From Candidatus Brocadia carolinensis (GTDB taxonomy: Bacteria > Planctomycetota > Brocadiia > Brocadiales > Brocadiaceae): DNA of 34,167 nt. The DNA lies in contig AYTS01000084.1 of the NCBI GenBank assembly GCA_002009475.1, positions 1 to 34,167 of the forward strand, read 5' to 3'. The notes under the pieces were generated by a model that was not told where the DNA came from, ran no database searches, and worked only from the letters and a program-made list of their open reading frames with translations. A program made the translations under genes and the position numbers. How positions within the stretch are numbered: position 1 is the stretch's first letter; each line of letters opens with the position of its first letter. Shown here one piece after another: positions 1 to 7,527 of the stretch.

Positions 1-1
1 C

Positions 2-310
2 TATCATCAGAAGGAACACCGGGTAGACTCACACCTATTTATCTCTGTACTTGCATACCATCTCTTGCATGCAATTGAGCACACCTTGAGAGAGAAAGGA
101 GAAACACGAAGTTGGAATACGATAAAACAAATATTACAGACGCATCAGGTAGTAACCGTAGTCCTGCCCGATGCAGATGGTATCCATGTACACCATGTTC
201 GGGTAGCAACCGAAGTGGAGGCAACACAAGGGGAGATATACAAAAAACTCGGAGTTGATCCACAGGCGATAAAAAGAAAGCGGATAACCTTCAAAAAAAC
301 AGCTTTGTAG
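2..310 (+). pseudogene. C-terminal fragment of an IS1634/IS4-type transposase
   Basis: The reading frame is open from base 2 and ends at TAG 308-310, so the gene enters from outside the window. The visible ~102 residues contain HLFISVLAYHLLHAIEH, the conserved helix that follows the catalytic Glu in IS1634/IS4-like DDE transposases. After it come a SWNTIKQIL helix and a Lys-rich tail, as at the end of these proteins. The second IS in this window (24661-26394) has the equivalent HIFVSFLAFCLHTTLRNL segment but is otherwise different, so these are two distinct elements. The catalytic residues lie outside the window, so activity cannot be judged. The element ends somewhere in 311-379, directly upstream of a STAND gene that lacks its 5' part, which it probably disrupted. 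Confidence 0.7.
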
Positions 311-379
311 TGAGGAAAATATTTGAGGACCCTTGTATACCAGCTACTTATGCTCTTAAATGCGTAACTTAGGTTAGGG

Positions 380-1624
380 ATGCAATTTGAGGAAACTACA
401 CCTGCTGACGAAAGGTTTGACCAGTTGCTGACGGCTATGGCTCAGCTCAACACCCCTTGCCTGTTGGTGATTGATAATGCCAATGAAGTTGACGACCTCG
501 AGAAAAATTATATCCACCTGCGACGGTGTCAGAATTTTCATGTGATGCTCACCACCCGTATTACAGAATTCAGTCAGGCGGCATGTTACAAAATAGAAGG
601 CCTCCCCGAAGCCGAAGCCCTCCAGCTCTTCCGGAAACACTATCCGGGGCATAAGGAAAGTGAAGACGCGCTCTTTAAACACATACGAACAGCCGTAGGC
701 GGAAACACCCTCGTCATTGAACTGCTTGCTAAAAGCCTGCACTCGTTCAACCGCCTGAAAACCAACTACTCACTCGCCAGCCTGCTTGCCGACTTGCAGA
801 ACAAAGGCTTGCTTGCCCTTAGACAAAGCCAGGTCGTCATTACTGACTATCAATCCAAAGGCAGCATGCGGAAAGAAAGACCCGAAGACATTATTGCCGC
901 CATGTACGACCTGAGCCAACTGCAACCCGGCGAAACCGCTCTGCTTTCTGTTTTTGCCGTGCTGCCTGCTGAAAATATTGGTTTCGAAACGATGGAAACC
1001 CTGCTCAGCCATAAAGAAGGCTTAGACCAAAAACTGCTTGCACTTGCCCAGAAAGGCTGGATAGAGCATAACGAAACATCTCCATCTTTTAAGTGCAGCC
1101 CTGTAGTGCAGGAAATCACCAAAAAGAAAAACCCACAACTCATTGAAGACTGCCGGACGCTCATCGATACCTTGGTTGAGAAACTCGACTATGAACCCGG
1201 CATCGGACATGTGCTTAACGCCACTTACGAAGAGGCTGCTGTATTTGCGCGCTATGCTGAAAGTGTCGTGCGTTCTTTTTCAGTTGCAGAAGATAGTGTT
1301 GCCATCCTCTGTGAGAGAATCGGCAGTTATTACGGAACGACCGGCAATTTGGACAAGGCATTGGGGTTTTTTGAAGAAGAAACCGACTTGTTCAAAGAAC
1401 TCTATGAAGCCTACCCCACCAATGTGTCCTTTAAAAACGGCCTGGCTCTATCTTATCTGTGGTTGGGATTGGCTTATGAAAAAGCTGAAAACAAAAAGAA
1501 GGCAAAGGAGTGTTACGTATTGTCAAAGGAACTTTTGACGCCGTTGGTTAAGAGTTTCCCTGCGTATGTTGAGTTTAAAAAGAACCTGGATTGGGTTGAA
1601 AACAAAATATCGGAACAAGAATAA
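380..1624 (+). CDS. STAND (NB-ARC-like) NTPase with TPRs, 5' end lost
   Basis: STAND NTPases are signalling switches that bind ATP through an NB-ARC or NACHT core and sense ligands with C-terminal repeats; many act in phage defence or regulation. The ATG at 380 opens about 25 residues before a Walker B strand (CLLVIDNANEVDDL). Next come a sensor-1-like strand (HVMLTTRITEF), the GLPEAEALQLF helix typical of the NB-ARC ARC region, and a winged-helix-like segment (LQPGETALLSVFAVLP). The C-terminal ~110 residues form TPR-like helices (GNLDKALGFFEEE; LGLAYEKAENKKKAKECY). No P-loop (GxxxxGK) is present, and stop codons lie just upstream in frame. The gene therefore looks 5'-truncated next to the IS end, and is probably non-functional unless the P-loop part survives elsewhere. 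Its target is unknown. Confidence 0.7.
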   Translation: MQFEETTPADERFDQLLTAMAQLNTPCLLVIDNANEVDDLEKNYIHLRRCQNFHVMLTTRITEFSQAACYKIEGLPEAEALQLFRKHYPGHKESEDALFKHIRTAVGGNTLVIELLAKSLHSFNRLKTNYSLASLLADLQNKGLLALRQSQVVITDYQSKGSMRKERPEDIIAAMYDLSQLQPGETALLSVFAVLPAENIGFETMETLLSHKEGLDQKLLALAQKGWIEHNETSPSFKCSPVVQEITKKKNPQLIEDCRTLIDTLVEKLDYEPGIGHVLNATYEEAAVFARYAESVVRSFSVAEDSVAILCERIGSYYGTTGNLDKALGFFEEETDLFKELYEAYPTNVSFKNGLALSYLWLGLAYEKAENKKKAKECYVLSKELLTPLVKSFPAYVEFKKNLDWVENKISEQE

Positions 1625-1627
1625 TTT

Positions 1628-1696
1628 ATGGAGAATATGGACGAAAATCTGATAGAGCAATACCGGTACTTTCTCAAGGATAGCCGGGCAGGGTAG
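1628..1696 (+). pseudogene. Start of a gene cut by a REP-type repeat
   Basis: Three bases after the STAND stop codon an ATG opens a 22-codon frame (MENMDENLIEQYRYFLKD) that runs straight into the repeat unit beginning near 1683 and stops at TAG 1694-1696, inside the repeat's first palindrome. The tight spacing suggests this was the next gene of the STAND operon, with its body replaced by repeat DNA. Too little is left to assign a family. Confidence 0.35.
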
Positions 1697-1963
1697 GCAT
1701 CGCCTACCATTTTTTCGGACACGTGTTGGGTGATTTATGCGGATGTGGGATGAATGAAATGGATGAAACGATGTCTTGCATCATGTTTGTGTGGTTGATG
1801 TGGCAGGCGGTGCCATGTCCTACATGAACAATGTGTAGCCGCACGGCTTTAGCCTGAGTGCTTTTCAACAAATACACAATTTTGCACTTGGTAGCCGCCA
1901 TGTTTATCCTTGGGTTAAAACGCACCCTAAAGGGATACGGCTACTTTCAGCCGGGTAGGGTAG
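1683..1963. repeat. ~280-bp REP-type repeat unit, left copy
   Basis: This non-coding block recurs at 2710-2994 with few differences. It starts with a perfect palindrome, GGTAGGC-ATC-GCCTACC (1692-1708). It then contains a second small inverted repeat (GGCAGGCGGTGCC, about 1801-1813) and a GTAGCCG...CGGCTAC segment (about 1836-1945). It ends in ACTTTCAGCCGGGTAGGG, which leads into the next palindrome. Together with the right copy it brackets the RAYT gene. Confidence 0.8.
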
Positions 1964-2133
1964 GCACCGCCTACCACGTATTACGGACGCATGTCGGATA
2001 ATTTGTGTGGATGGTGGATGAATGAAATGGCTGAGAATGGTTTGGCGTTGAATGGATTGTGGTAATGGCGGGGCGTGCTTGCCTTACATCATGTTGTTGG
2101 ATTTGATGTGGCAGGCGGTGCCATGCCCTACAT
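1951..2133. repeat. Partial REP-type repeat unit upstream of the RAYT gene
   Basis: This shorter, more diverged relative of the neighbouring unit opens with GGTAGGC-ACC-GCCTACC (1959-1975). It keeps the GGATGAATGAAATGG segment and ends with GGCAGGCGGTGCCATGCCCTACAT just before the RAYT start. It fills the gap between the left 280-bp unit and the transposase. No gene is seen in 1697-2157. Confidence 0.75.
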
Positions 2134-2157
2134 TTGTATGGGTGGAAATATATAAAT

Positions 2158-2709
2158 ATGCCTAACTATCGGAGGGTACGGATACCTGGTGTAACCTATT
2201 TCTTTACGGTTGTTACCTACAAACGGCGAAAAATCCTGACGATTCCAGAGAGCCGACAAATTCTGCGTGCCGTAATGAACGAGGTGCGTCAACAATATCC
2301 ATTCACGATTTGTGGATGGGTGTTGCTGCCTGAACATATCCATGGTATATGGACACTTCCGGAAAACGACTGCGATTACTCCAAACGCTGGAGCTTGATT
2401 AAGGCGGGATTTTCAAAAAGGGCTAAAAACCTGTTTCACTGTGACGAATGGATGACCGATTCAAAACAAAAATACCGGGAAGAAACGATCTGGCAACGGC
2501 GTTTTTGGGAACATATGATTCGTGATGAAAACGATCTCAGGCGACACCTAGACTATCTGCATTTTAATCCGGTAAAACATGGATTGGTGAAATGTGTCAA
2601 GGATTGGCCGTATTCGACATTTCAACGGTTTGTGAAAAACGGGCTATATCCGTCAGATTGGGGTGGGGATGGAATGGATGAGATAACCGACACCGATTTT
2701 GGTGAATGA
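2158..2709 (+). CDS. REP-associated tyrosine transposase (RAYT, IS200-like HUH family)
   Basis: RAYTs are single-copy relatives of the IS200/IS605 Y1 transposases. They nick at short palindromic REP sequences and are thought to spread them. The protein (~183 aa) begins MPNYRRVRIPGVTYFFT, the usual RAYT start. It has the metal-binding HxH (LLPEHIHGIW) and the catalytic-Tyr helix with its conserved surroundings (LDYLHFNPVKHGLV). I prefer ATG 2158 over ATG 2134, because family members start at M-x-x-YRR and the extra residues come from the repeat. All expected residues are present, so it may be active. Palindromic repeats that could be its substrates lie on both sides within 100-500 bp and again at 3700-3850. 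No TnpB/IscB-like partner is adjacent. Confidence 0.9.
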   Translation: MPNYRRVRIPGVTYFFTVVTYKRRKILTIPESRQILRAVMNEVRQQYPFTICGWVLLPEHIHGIWTLPENDCDYSKRWSLIKAGFSKRAKNLFHCDEWMTDSKQKYREETIWQRRFWEHMIRDENDLRRHLDYLHFNPVKHGLVKCVKDWPYSTFQRFVKNGLYPSDWGGDGMDEITDTDFGE

Positions 2710-2994
2710 ACCGGGGTAGGGTAGGCATCGCCTACCATTTTTTCGGACACATGTTGGGTAATTTATGAGGATGTGGGATGAATGAAATGGATGAAACGAT
2801 GTCTTGCATCATGTTTGGGGGGGTGTGATGTGGCAGGCGGTGCCATGCCCTCCATGAACAACGTATAATCGCACGGCTTTAGCCTGCGTGCTTTTCAACA
2901 AATACACACTTTTGCAATTGGTAGCCGTCATGTTTATCCTTGGGTTGAAACGCACCCTAAAGGGATGCGGCTACTTTCAACCGGGTAGGGTAGA
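2710..2994. repeat. ~280-bp REP-type repeat unit, right copy
   Basis: This near-identical direct copy of 1683-1963 begins one base after the RAYT stop codon. It opens with GGTAGGC-ATC-GCCTACC (2720-2736), carries GGCAGGCGGTGCCATGCCC and the CGGCTTTAGCCTGCGTG segment, and ends CTTTCAACCGGGTAGGGTAG. Position-for-position similarity over the whole length argues for duplication of the unit rather than independent REP insertions. Confidence 0.8.
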
Positions 2995-3216
2995 TTAATG
3001 CGTGTGTTTTTTTACGCCGAATCGTTCGACAGAGACTACGGCATGAGCCCGGTCGAGCGCTCACGACTAAGCCCACCTTCACAATACCCTTCCCTCAATT
3101 TTTTCCAGGGAGGGACTCAGTGGGGTAGGTTGATATTATGAAATGTCCTCAGGACAACCTCTGTTCGAAAATACATTTGACTTGATTTTGATAATAAATT
3201 TGCTAAGCTACGCTCT
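2995..3216. other. Spacer between repeat unit and toxin-antitoxin pair
   Basis: No coding sequence is seen. The stretch includes a weak inverted pair (CCCTCAATTTTTTCCAGGGAGGG, near 3091-3113). An AT-rich part just before 3217 (TTGATTTTGATAATAAATT) could hold the toxin-antitoxin promoter and operator, but no clear -35/-10 pair can be fixed. Confidence 0.4.
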
Positions 3217-3402
3217 ATGAAGATAAAAGAAATAGCTATAGACACCATAAAAAGCCTTCCTGATAATGCTACATGGGAAGACGTCAAAGAACGAATAGAG
3301 TTTGTTGCTGGAATCCGAATGGCATTAAAAGAATTGGATGAAGGGAAAGGAGTTCCTCATAATCAAATTGAGGATGAATCTTCATCATGGATCTCGAAAT
3401 AG
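3217..3402 (+). CDS. Antitoxin of a RelE/ParE-type toxin-antitoxin pair
   Basis: This 61-residue, acidic protein precedes and overlaps a RelE/ParE-type toxin gene by 16 nt, the usual type II antitoxin arrangement. The segment IKSLPDNATWEDVKERIEF followed by a helix (GIRMALKELDEGKG) matches a widespread small-antitoxin pattern (LPDDATWDDVxYxIYVRxxIExGLxDxxxG). It would bind and neutralise the toxin and repress the shared promoter. Assignment rests on context plus this pattern; the DNA-binding fold cannot be told from sequence alone. Confidence 0.75.
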   Translation: MKIKEIAIDTIKSLPDNATWEDVKERIEFVAGIRMALKELDEGKGVPHNQIEDESSSWISK

Positions 3403-3683
3403 AATGGTCACCCATTGCCAGGTTGGACTTTCGAGACATCGTTCTTTTCATTGCGGAAAATAATCCTCTTGCTGCAAATCAATTTCGAAATAAAATACTA
3501 AACCATATAAAACAACTTCCAAAATTTCCCACATCAGGTAGAGTTGTCCCAGAATTTCGGGATGAAAATATTCGAGAAATAATTCAAACTCCTTATCGGA
3601 TTGTCTATCGGATCAAAATGCACAAAAAGGTAATAGAACTTGTAAGGATATGGCATGCTGCAAGGGGGAAGCCTGATTTATGA
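3387..3683 (+). CDS. RelE/ParE-family toxin
   Basis: This 98-residue basic protein has the RelE/ParE layout: an N-terminal helix pair (ARLDFRDIVLFIAENNPLAANQFRNK), the PTSGRVVPEF turn, REIIQTPYRIVYRI, and a C-terminal strand ending VRIWHAARG. The YRIVYRI...WHAARG signature is closest to ParE/RelE relatives annotated as plasmid-stabilisation toxins. It would act either on gyrase (ParE) or as a ribosome-dependent mRNA interferase (RelE); sequence alone does not decide. The start ATG lies inside the antitoxin gene, consistent with translational coupling. Confidence 0.85.
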   Translation: MDLEIEWSPIARLDFRDIVLFIAENNPLAANQFRNKILNHIKQLPKFPTSGRVVPEFRDENIREIIQTPYRIVYRIKMHKKVIELVRIWHAARGKPDL

Positions 3684-3698
3684 ATACTACACGATGAA

Positions 3699-3895
3699 GC
3701 CGGGGTGGAGTAGGCAACGCCTACCACGTATTTCTGGAAAACCGGGGTGGGTTCGCCTACCATTTTTTCGGACACATGTTGGGTAATTTATGAGGATGTG
3801 GGATGAATGAAACGGATGAAAAGCCGGGTAGGGTAGGCATTGCCTACCATTTTTTCTTGCATCATGTTCGTGGGGGGCGGTGCCATGCCCTACAT
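3699..3895. repeat. Degenerate cluster of REP-type palindromes
   Basis: The stretch carries three copies of the palindrome in various states: GTAGGC-AAC-GCCTAC (3710-3724), a decayed GGTGGGTTCGCCTACC (about 3747-3762), and GGTAGGC-ATT-GCCTACC (3832-3848). Pieces of the longer unit (CGGACACATGTTGGGTAATTT) lie between them. It ends GGCGGTGCCATGCCCTACAT. It is a shuffled relative of the units flanking the RAYT gene and lies directly downstream of the toxin. Confidence 0.75.
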
Positions 3896-4121
3896 AACTT
3901 TTTGTTTTTTCCCTGTATGCCATTCATGAACGTGAAGACACAGGGGGATAAGAAGCACAATTACACAAAGACCCGAAGCCTCGAAGAATAATGACAAGAG
4001 ACATACGGTAAATCTTTATGTCCTGGTGTGAGAAATAGCCGGGTAGGGTGGTATAGCCTGCCAGGTATTTTCAGCTTTATGGGGATAATTTCCCATTTTA
4101 TTTAAACAGGTCTTATGGGTG

Positions 4122-4148
4122 GCACAGACAAACTCCGTTTGTCTGTGC
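4122..4148. repeat. Perfect 12-bp hairpin, second REP-like family
   Basis: GCACAGACAAAC and GTTTGTCTGTGC pair perfectly around the 3-nt loop TCC. No T-tract follows, so it is not a standard terminator. A similar hairpin with one G-U pair occurs at 23221-23246 (CACGGACAAAC-GA-GTTTGTTCGTG), in inverted orientation relative to this one, so it seems to be a dispersed family. Confidence 0.65.
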
Positions 4149-4198
4149 TCGTCTAACCCGATGGTATAGGAATTTTCATTTTATTAATGTAGTTATGC

Positions 4199-4224
4199 GG
4201 TGGATGAAGCGAAGCGCATCCACC
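4199..4224. repeat. GGTGGATG...CATCCACC palindrome
   Basis: An 8-bp inverted repeat spaced by AAGCGAAGCG. Motifs of this look (GGTGGATxxGCxxxGCxCATCCACC) are common REP-like intergenic repeats across bacteria; that is recalled general knowledge. Only one copy is seen in this window. Confidence 0.5.
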
Positions 4225-4587
4225 ATATCACTGATCTCTTTACCATGAGGGGAGTTCAACGTCGTTGCCGAAGGCTGGAGGGTTTAACGATGGCCGCTCC
4301 AGGGGCTGTTTAGCCTGCCTCGTTTAAAACAGCCTGGGTATCCTTTTCCTGCATTTCCCCGGATAGTAATTTCCTGTTTTATTAATTGTTTGATTTTAAA
4401 GGATGATTTTTATAAGATTTTAAAAATATTGTGGCAGTTTTTTTATTTGTCAAAATACCGGAATGGTTTATCCGGCGATCCTATGGATATTGCATTACCG
4501 TATTAGGCTTTTCTTTTTTTGCAAGTTTTTTTAATAACCCCCTTCACCCCCTTTACTAAGAGGGATGTGGTTGCGGCTTGCTGCATT

Positions 4588-5491
4588 ATGTATCATAAGG
4601 TAACTACTACAGTTTTACTCTCAACGTTTGTGCGGGAATACTTATATAAGGTAGTCTTTCTCTTCCTGATAGCCTCCTTTTCTTTCCCTTGCCACAGTGC
4701 CTGGGCAGTCACTATGCAAGGAAAGATCTATAAAACCACATCAAAAAAAACACAGTGCACGAAAGTTGATTAAAAATGGAAATGCGTATTATAGGCGGGG
4801 GAAATATGAGCGCGCTGTCAAGGCGTATAATAATTCAATAGCACGTTATCCTGACTACTTTGAGGCTTGGGACGGTCTGGGTAATGCACTCTATTGCCTG
4901 GGTGACTATACCATGGCTATTCAGGCTTATGATAAAGCGCTGGCGATTAATCCCAAGGTCAACTCCACGCGGGTAAATAAGGGAATTAGCCTTTATAAAC
5001 AAGGTAAATATGAAGAGGCTTTGAAGTTATACGACAAGGTACTTGCGTCGGAACCAGGACTTGCATCTGCCTGGTACAATAAAGGCGTTGCCCTGATTGC
5101 ATTATACAGATACAACGAGGCGATGTTTGCGTTTGATAAGGCTATGGAAATCAATCCAAAAGATGATTTGGCATGGCTTGGGAAGGGATATATCTTAATT
5201 CTTTTTGAACGATTTGATGAAGCCCTGAAACTCTTTGGCAAGGCAGTTCAGGCAAATCCCAAAAGGGCATGGGCGTGGAATAATATGGGAATTACCTTAA
5301 ACAGATTGGGGATGCACGAGGATGCAATAAGGGCATTTGATAAGGCAATTGAAATCAATCCGAAGAGTGCAAGGGCATGGCATAATAAGGCAAATAGTCT
5401 GTATAATCTGGGAAGATACGACGAATCTATGAAGTTTTATAATAAGGCTGTGGAGTTAGATCCCCTCTTGTACGCAGGAGTAAAAAGATAA
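4588..5491 (+). CDS. Exported TPR-repeat protein (frameshifted after the signal peptide)
   Basis: The part from about 4760 on encodes six or seven TPR units of ~34 residues with canonical endings such as YDKALAINP, FDKAMEINP, FDKAIEINP and YNKAVELDP. TPRs mediate protein-protein contacts. The first frame, from ATG 4588, encodes a hydrophobic signal peptide (YKVVFLFLIASFSFPCHSAW, with AWA just before the likely cut). It ends 34 codons before the TPRs are properly under way. The two frames join if the A8 run at 4743-4750 is read as A7, giving TSKKHSARKLIKNGNAYY without a stop. An alternative ATG at 4697 is in the TPR frame but would lose the signal peptide. The stop is 8 nt before the next gene, a secreted repeat protein, so the pair probably forms an envelope operon. 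Confidence 0.8.
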
Positions 5492-5499
5492 TAATCTTT

Positions 5500-6939
5500 A
5501 TGAATACCACTGTAAGAGTACTGTTCCAATTCATACTCACTTCTTTTGTATTTACATTTTTCTTAGTCTTACCCTGTCAGCAGTTTTCTGTAGCTGCATG
5601 GTCGTCTCATGCGCGGGAAAATACGGCGATCTGTACGGCTTCCGGTCAGCAGAGTTCTCCGCAAATAATTAGCGATGGTGCTGGAGGGGCTATTATTGCA
5701 TGGGAAGATACGAGAGATGTCCATTTTGATATCTATGTCCAGCGCATTGATGCACGGGGAAACATTCTGTGGCAGAAGGATGGTGTTCCTGTCTGTACTG
5801 CACCCGAGAACCAAAAACGGCCAAGGCTGGTAAGTGATGGTAATGGAGGCGCCATTATTGTGTGGCATGATATGAGGGGCGGTATTGGTAATTACGATAT
5901 CTATGCCCAGCGGGTTGATGCAGAGGGAAGCCCTTTATGGACAAATGACGGCATACCTGTCTGTAATGAAGTGAACGAACAGAATAGTCCCTGTATTGCA
6001 TCGGATGGTGCAGGGGGGGCGATTGTTGTTTGGGAAGATTTTCGGACGAACTATGCAGATCTTTATGGTCAGCGGATTAATAAAAACGGCGAGCCGCTTT
6101 GGATTAAAAGTGGGGTGCTCGTTTGTGGCGTCTCAGGAGCGCAAAATGCACCAGAAGTTGTGTCCGACGGGACAAGTGGTGCCATTGTCGTGTGGCAGGA
6201 CTTTCGGAGAAATTACTCAGACATTTATGCTCAACGCATCGATGGGAGTGGCGCTATATTATGGGAGAAATGGGGGGTTGTGGTATGTAATGCCCAGGGG
6301 CACGAGAGTTTTGCCGTTGCTGTGAGTAATGGAGCGGAAGGGGCGATTGTAACGTGGATAGATACCCGTAACGGCACCAATAATAATGATATTTTCATCC
6401 AGCAGATTGATGGGAATGGAGCTACGCAGTGGTTAACTAATGGCGTTCCCTTATGTACTGCACCAGGAAACCAGAATTATCCTGTGATTGCTACCGATGG
6501 AGCCGGTGGGGCTCTAAGTGCATGGTGGGATATGCGCAGCGGAGATTTCAATATTTATGCACAACGGATAGATCTTTCCGGTTCCGTCAAGTGGGAAAAC
6601 AATGGTGTTGCTATCTGTATAGAGACAGGGATCCAGAATCGTGTGTCTATAATCAATGATGGCAACTATGGGGCCATACTGGTGTGGAACGATAACCGTA
6701 TGTCTCCGGCTGATTTTGATGTGTATGCGCAACGAATTGACCAGAGTGGTCTCCCTTTATGGGAAAAAAATGGTGTCGTTGTTTCTGCGGCACCTGACAC
6801 CCAATGTTTCCCGCTGTTGGTTGGTGATGGTGCGGGTGGGGCAATTATTGCATGGCAGGATGGTCGTCAGAAAGATAAGAATTATTGGGACATCTATGCC
6901 CAAAAGATCAATAGTGGCGGTTCATTAGGGGAAAACTGA
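5500..6939 (+). CDS. Secreted eight-repeat propeller-like protein
   Basis: This 479-residue protein starts with a signal peptide (about residues 5-33: LFQFILTSFVFTFFLVLP, cut likely near VAA). It then carries eight ~50-residue repeats. Each repeat holds a DGAGGAIIAWEDTR-like core followed by DIYAQRID, a Gly-rich turn, LW, a short GVPVC-like strand and NQ. The eight cores vary in order as AWED, VWHD, VWED, VWQD, TWID, AWWD, VWND and AWQD. The even spacing and W/D pattern suggest an eight-bladed beta-propeller outside the cytoplasm. Each repeat carries a Cys in the GVxVC strand except the last. No catalytic motif is recognised, so the function is unknown. It follows the TPR gene by 8 nt. Confidence 0.75.
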   Translation: MNTTVRVLFQFILTSFVFTFFLVLPCQQFSVAAWSSHARENTAICTASGQQSSPQIISDGAGGAIIAWEDTRDVHFDIYVQRIDARGNILWQKDGVPVCTAPENQKRPRLVSDGNGGAIIVWHDMRGGIGNYDIYAQRVDAEGSPLWTNDGIPVCNEVNEQNSPCIASDGAGGAIVVWEDFRTNYADLYGQRINKNGEPLWIKSGVLVCGVSGAQNAPEVVSDGTSGAIVVWQDFRRNYSDIYAQRIDGSGAILWEKWGVVVCNAQGHESFAVAVSNGAEGAIVTWIDTRNGTNNNDIFIQQIDGNGATQWLTNGVPLCTAPGNQNYPVIATDGAGGALSAWWDMRSGDFNIYAQRIDLSGSVKWENNGVAICIETGIQNRVSIINDGNYGAILVWNDNRMSPADFDVYAQRIDQSGLPLWEKNGVVVSAAPDTQCFPLLVGDGAGGAIIAWQDGRQKDKNYWDIYAQKINSGGSLGEN

Positions 6940-7287
6940 ACGCTGGACGTTAGTGGCTTTGATTTATCCGGGTGGCGTTGTACCTATGTCTGGGTTCAGG
7001 AATTTCGATCACCCCCCATAATCCCCCCGTAAACTGGGGGGAAACAGAGAGGTAAGTCGCAGAAAACCTAATTAAACAGCATGCGTTCTTCCCGTCCGGC
7101 AATATTTCGTGAGGTATTATTCCATGCTGTTTCACTCGTTTGAAAAATCTCCTACGATTATCGAATGATTACAGGCAAACAGGCGAAGGAGACGTGCTGG
7201 CCCGGTCTGCAATCCATTACGTTTACCACGACAAGATATTCATTACTATGAGTTCAAACATCGTAGAACGGGGAAAAATCTTTTTGC
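6940..7287. other. Intergenic stretch with a C/G-rich dispersed repeat
   Basis: No gene is seen. At 6999-7044 it carries GGAATTTC followed by ACCCCCCATAATCCCCCCG, TAAACT and a G6 block, which can form a C6/G6 hairpin. Bases 7048-7075 (GTAAGTCGCAGAAAACCTAA) continue the similarity to the second copy near 18661-18726. Confidence 0.6.
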
Positions 7288-7316
7288 TTGACAGGGTTCA
7301 TCGATTGTGTTAACTT
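7288..7316 (+). promoter_or_regulatory. Likely sigma70-type promoter of the aquaporin gene
   Basis: TTGACA (7288-7293), a 17-nt spacer, and TAACTT (7311-7316). The -35 box is perfect and the -10 matches 4 of 6. It would give a leader of ~200 nt before the aquaporin start. Within that leader AAGGAGG is followed by ATGTAA (7375-7380), a start-stop pair of unknown meaning. Confidence 0.5.
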
Positions 7317-7527
7317 GTTTCAAATTTATGTGTTTAGCGCAGTTATGTATAGATTACCCTTTTGGAAGGAGGTAATGTAAGGTTAGCCAGATAGTTGATG
7401 GATGTTAAAGAATAACGATTGATGAGTTATTTTAGAAAGTTTAAAGTATCAAAGGGCGGATAATTTATAAATGTTCTTGCTGAGTACAAAAGAAAAATTT
7501 CAATAAAAATATACGGGAGAAAGCGAA

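Larger units (their letters stand above)
3896..4587. other. Gene-free stretch with hairpin repeats
   Basis: No convincing gene is seen. It holds a further partial REP-like motif (GCCGGGTAGGGTGG near 4038), two separate hairpins described individually (4122-4148, 4199-4224), and an AT-rich final 200 bases leading to the signal-peptide TPR gene. That last part probably contains its promoter, but no single -35/-10 pair stands out. Confidence 0.5.

Noticed and set aside
1683..3895. CRISPR array, because of the repeated palindromic units
   Set aside because: Repeats are not evenly spaced, spacers are not of uniform length and no cas genes are present.
4599..4773. Separate small secreted protein
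   Set aside because: The signal peptide leads directly into the TPR gene once the A8 run is corrected, so it is better seen as its 5' part.
7366..7380. Strong SD followed by ATGTAA, a possible start-stop regulatory element in the aquaporin leader
   Set aside because: A single occurrence with no further structure; such pairs arise often by chance in AT-rich DNA.
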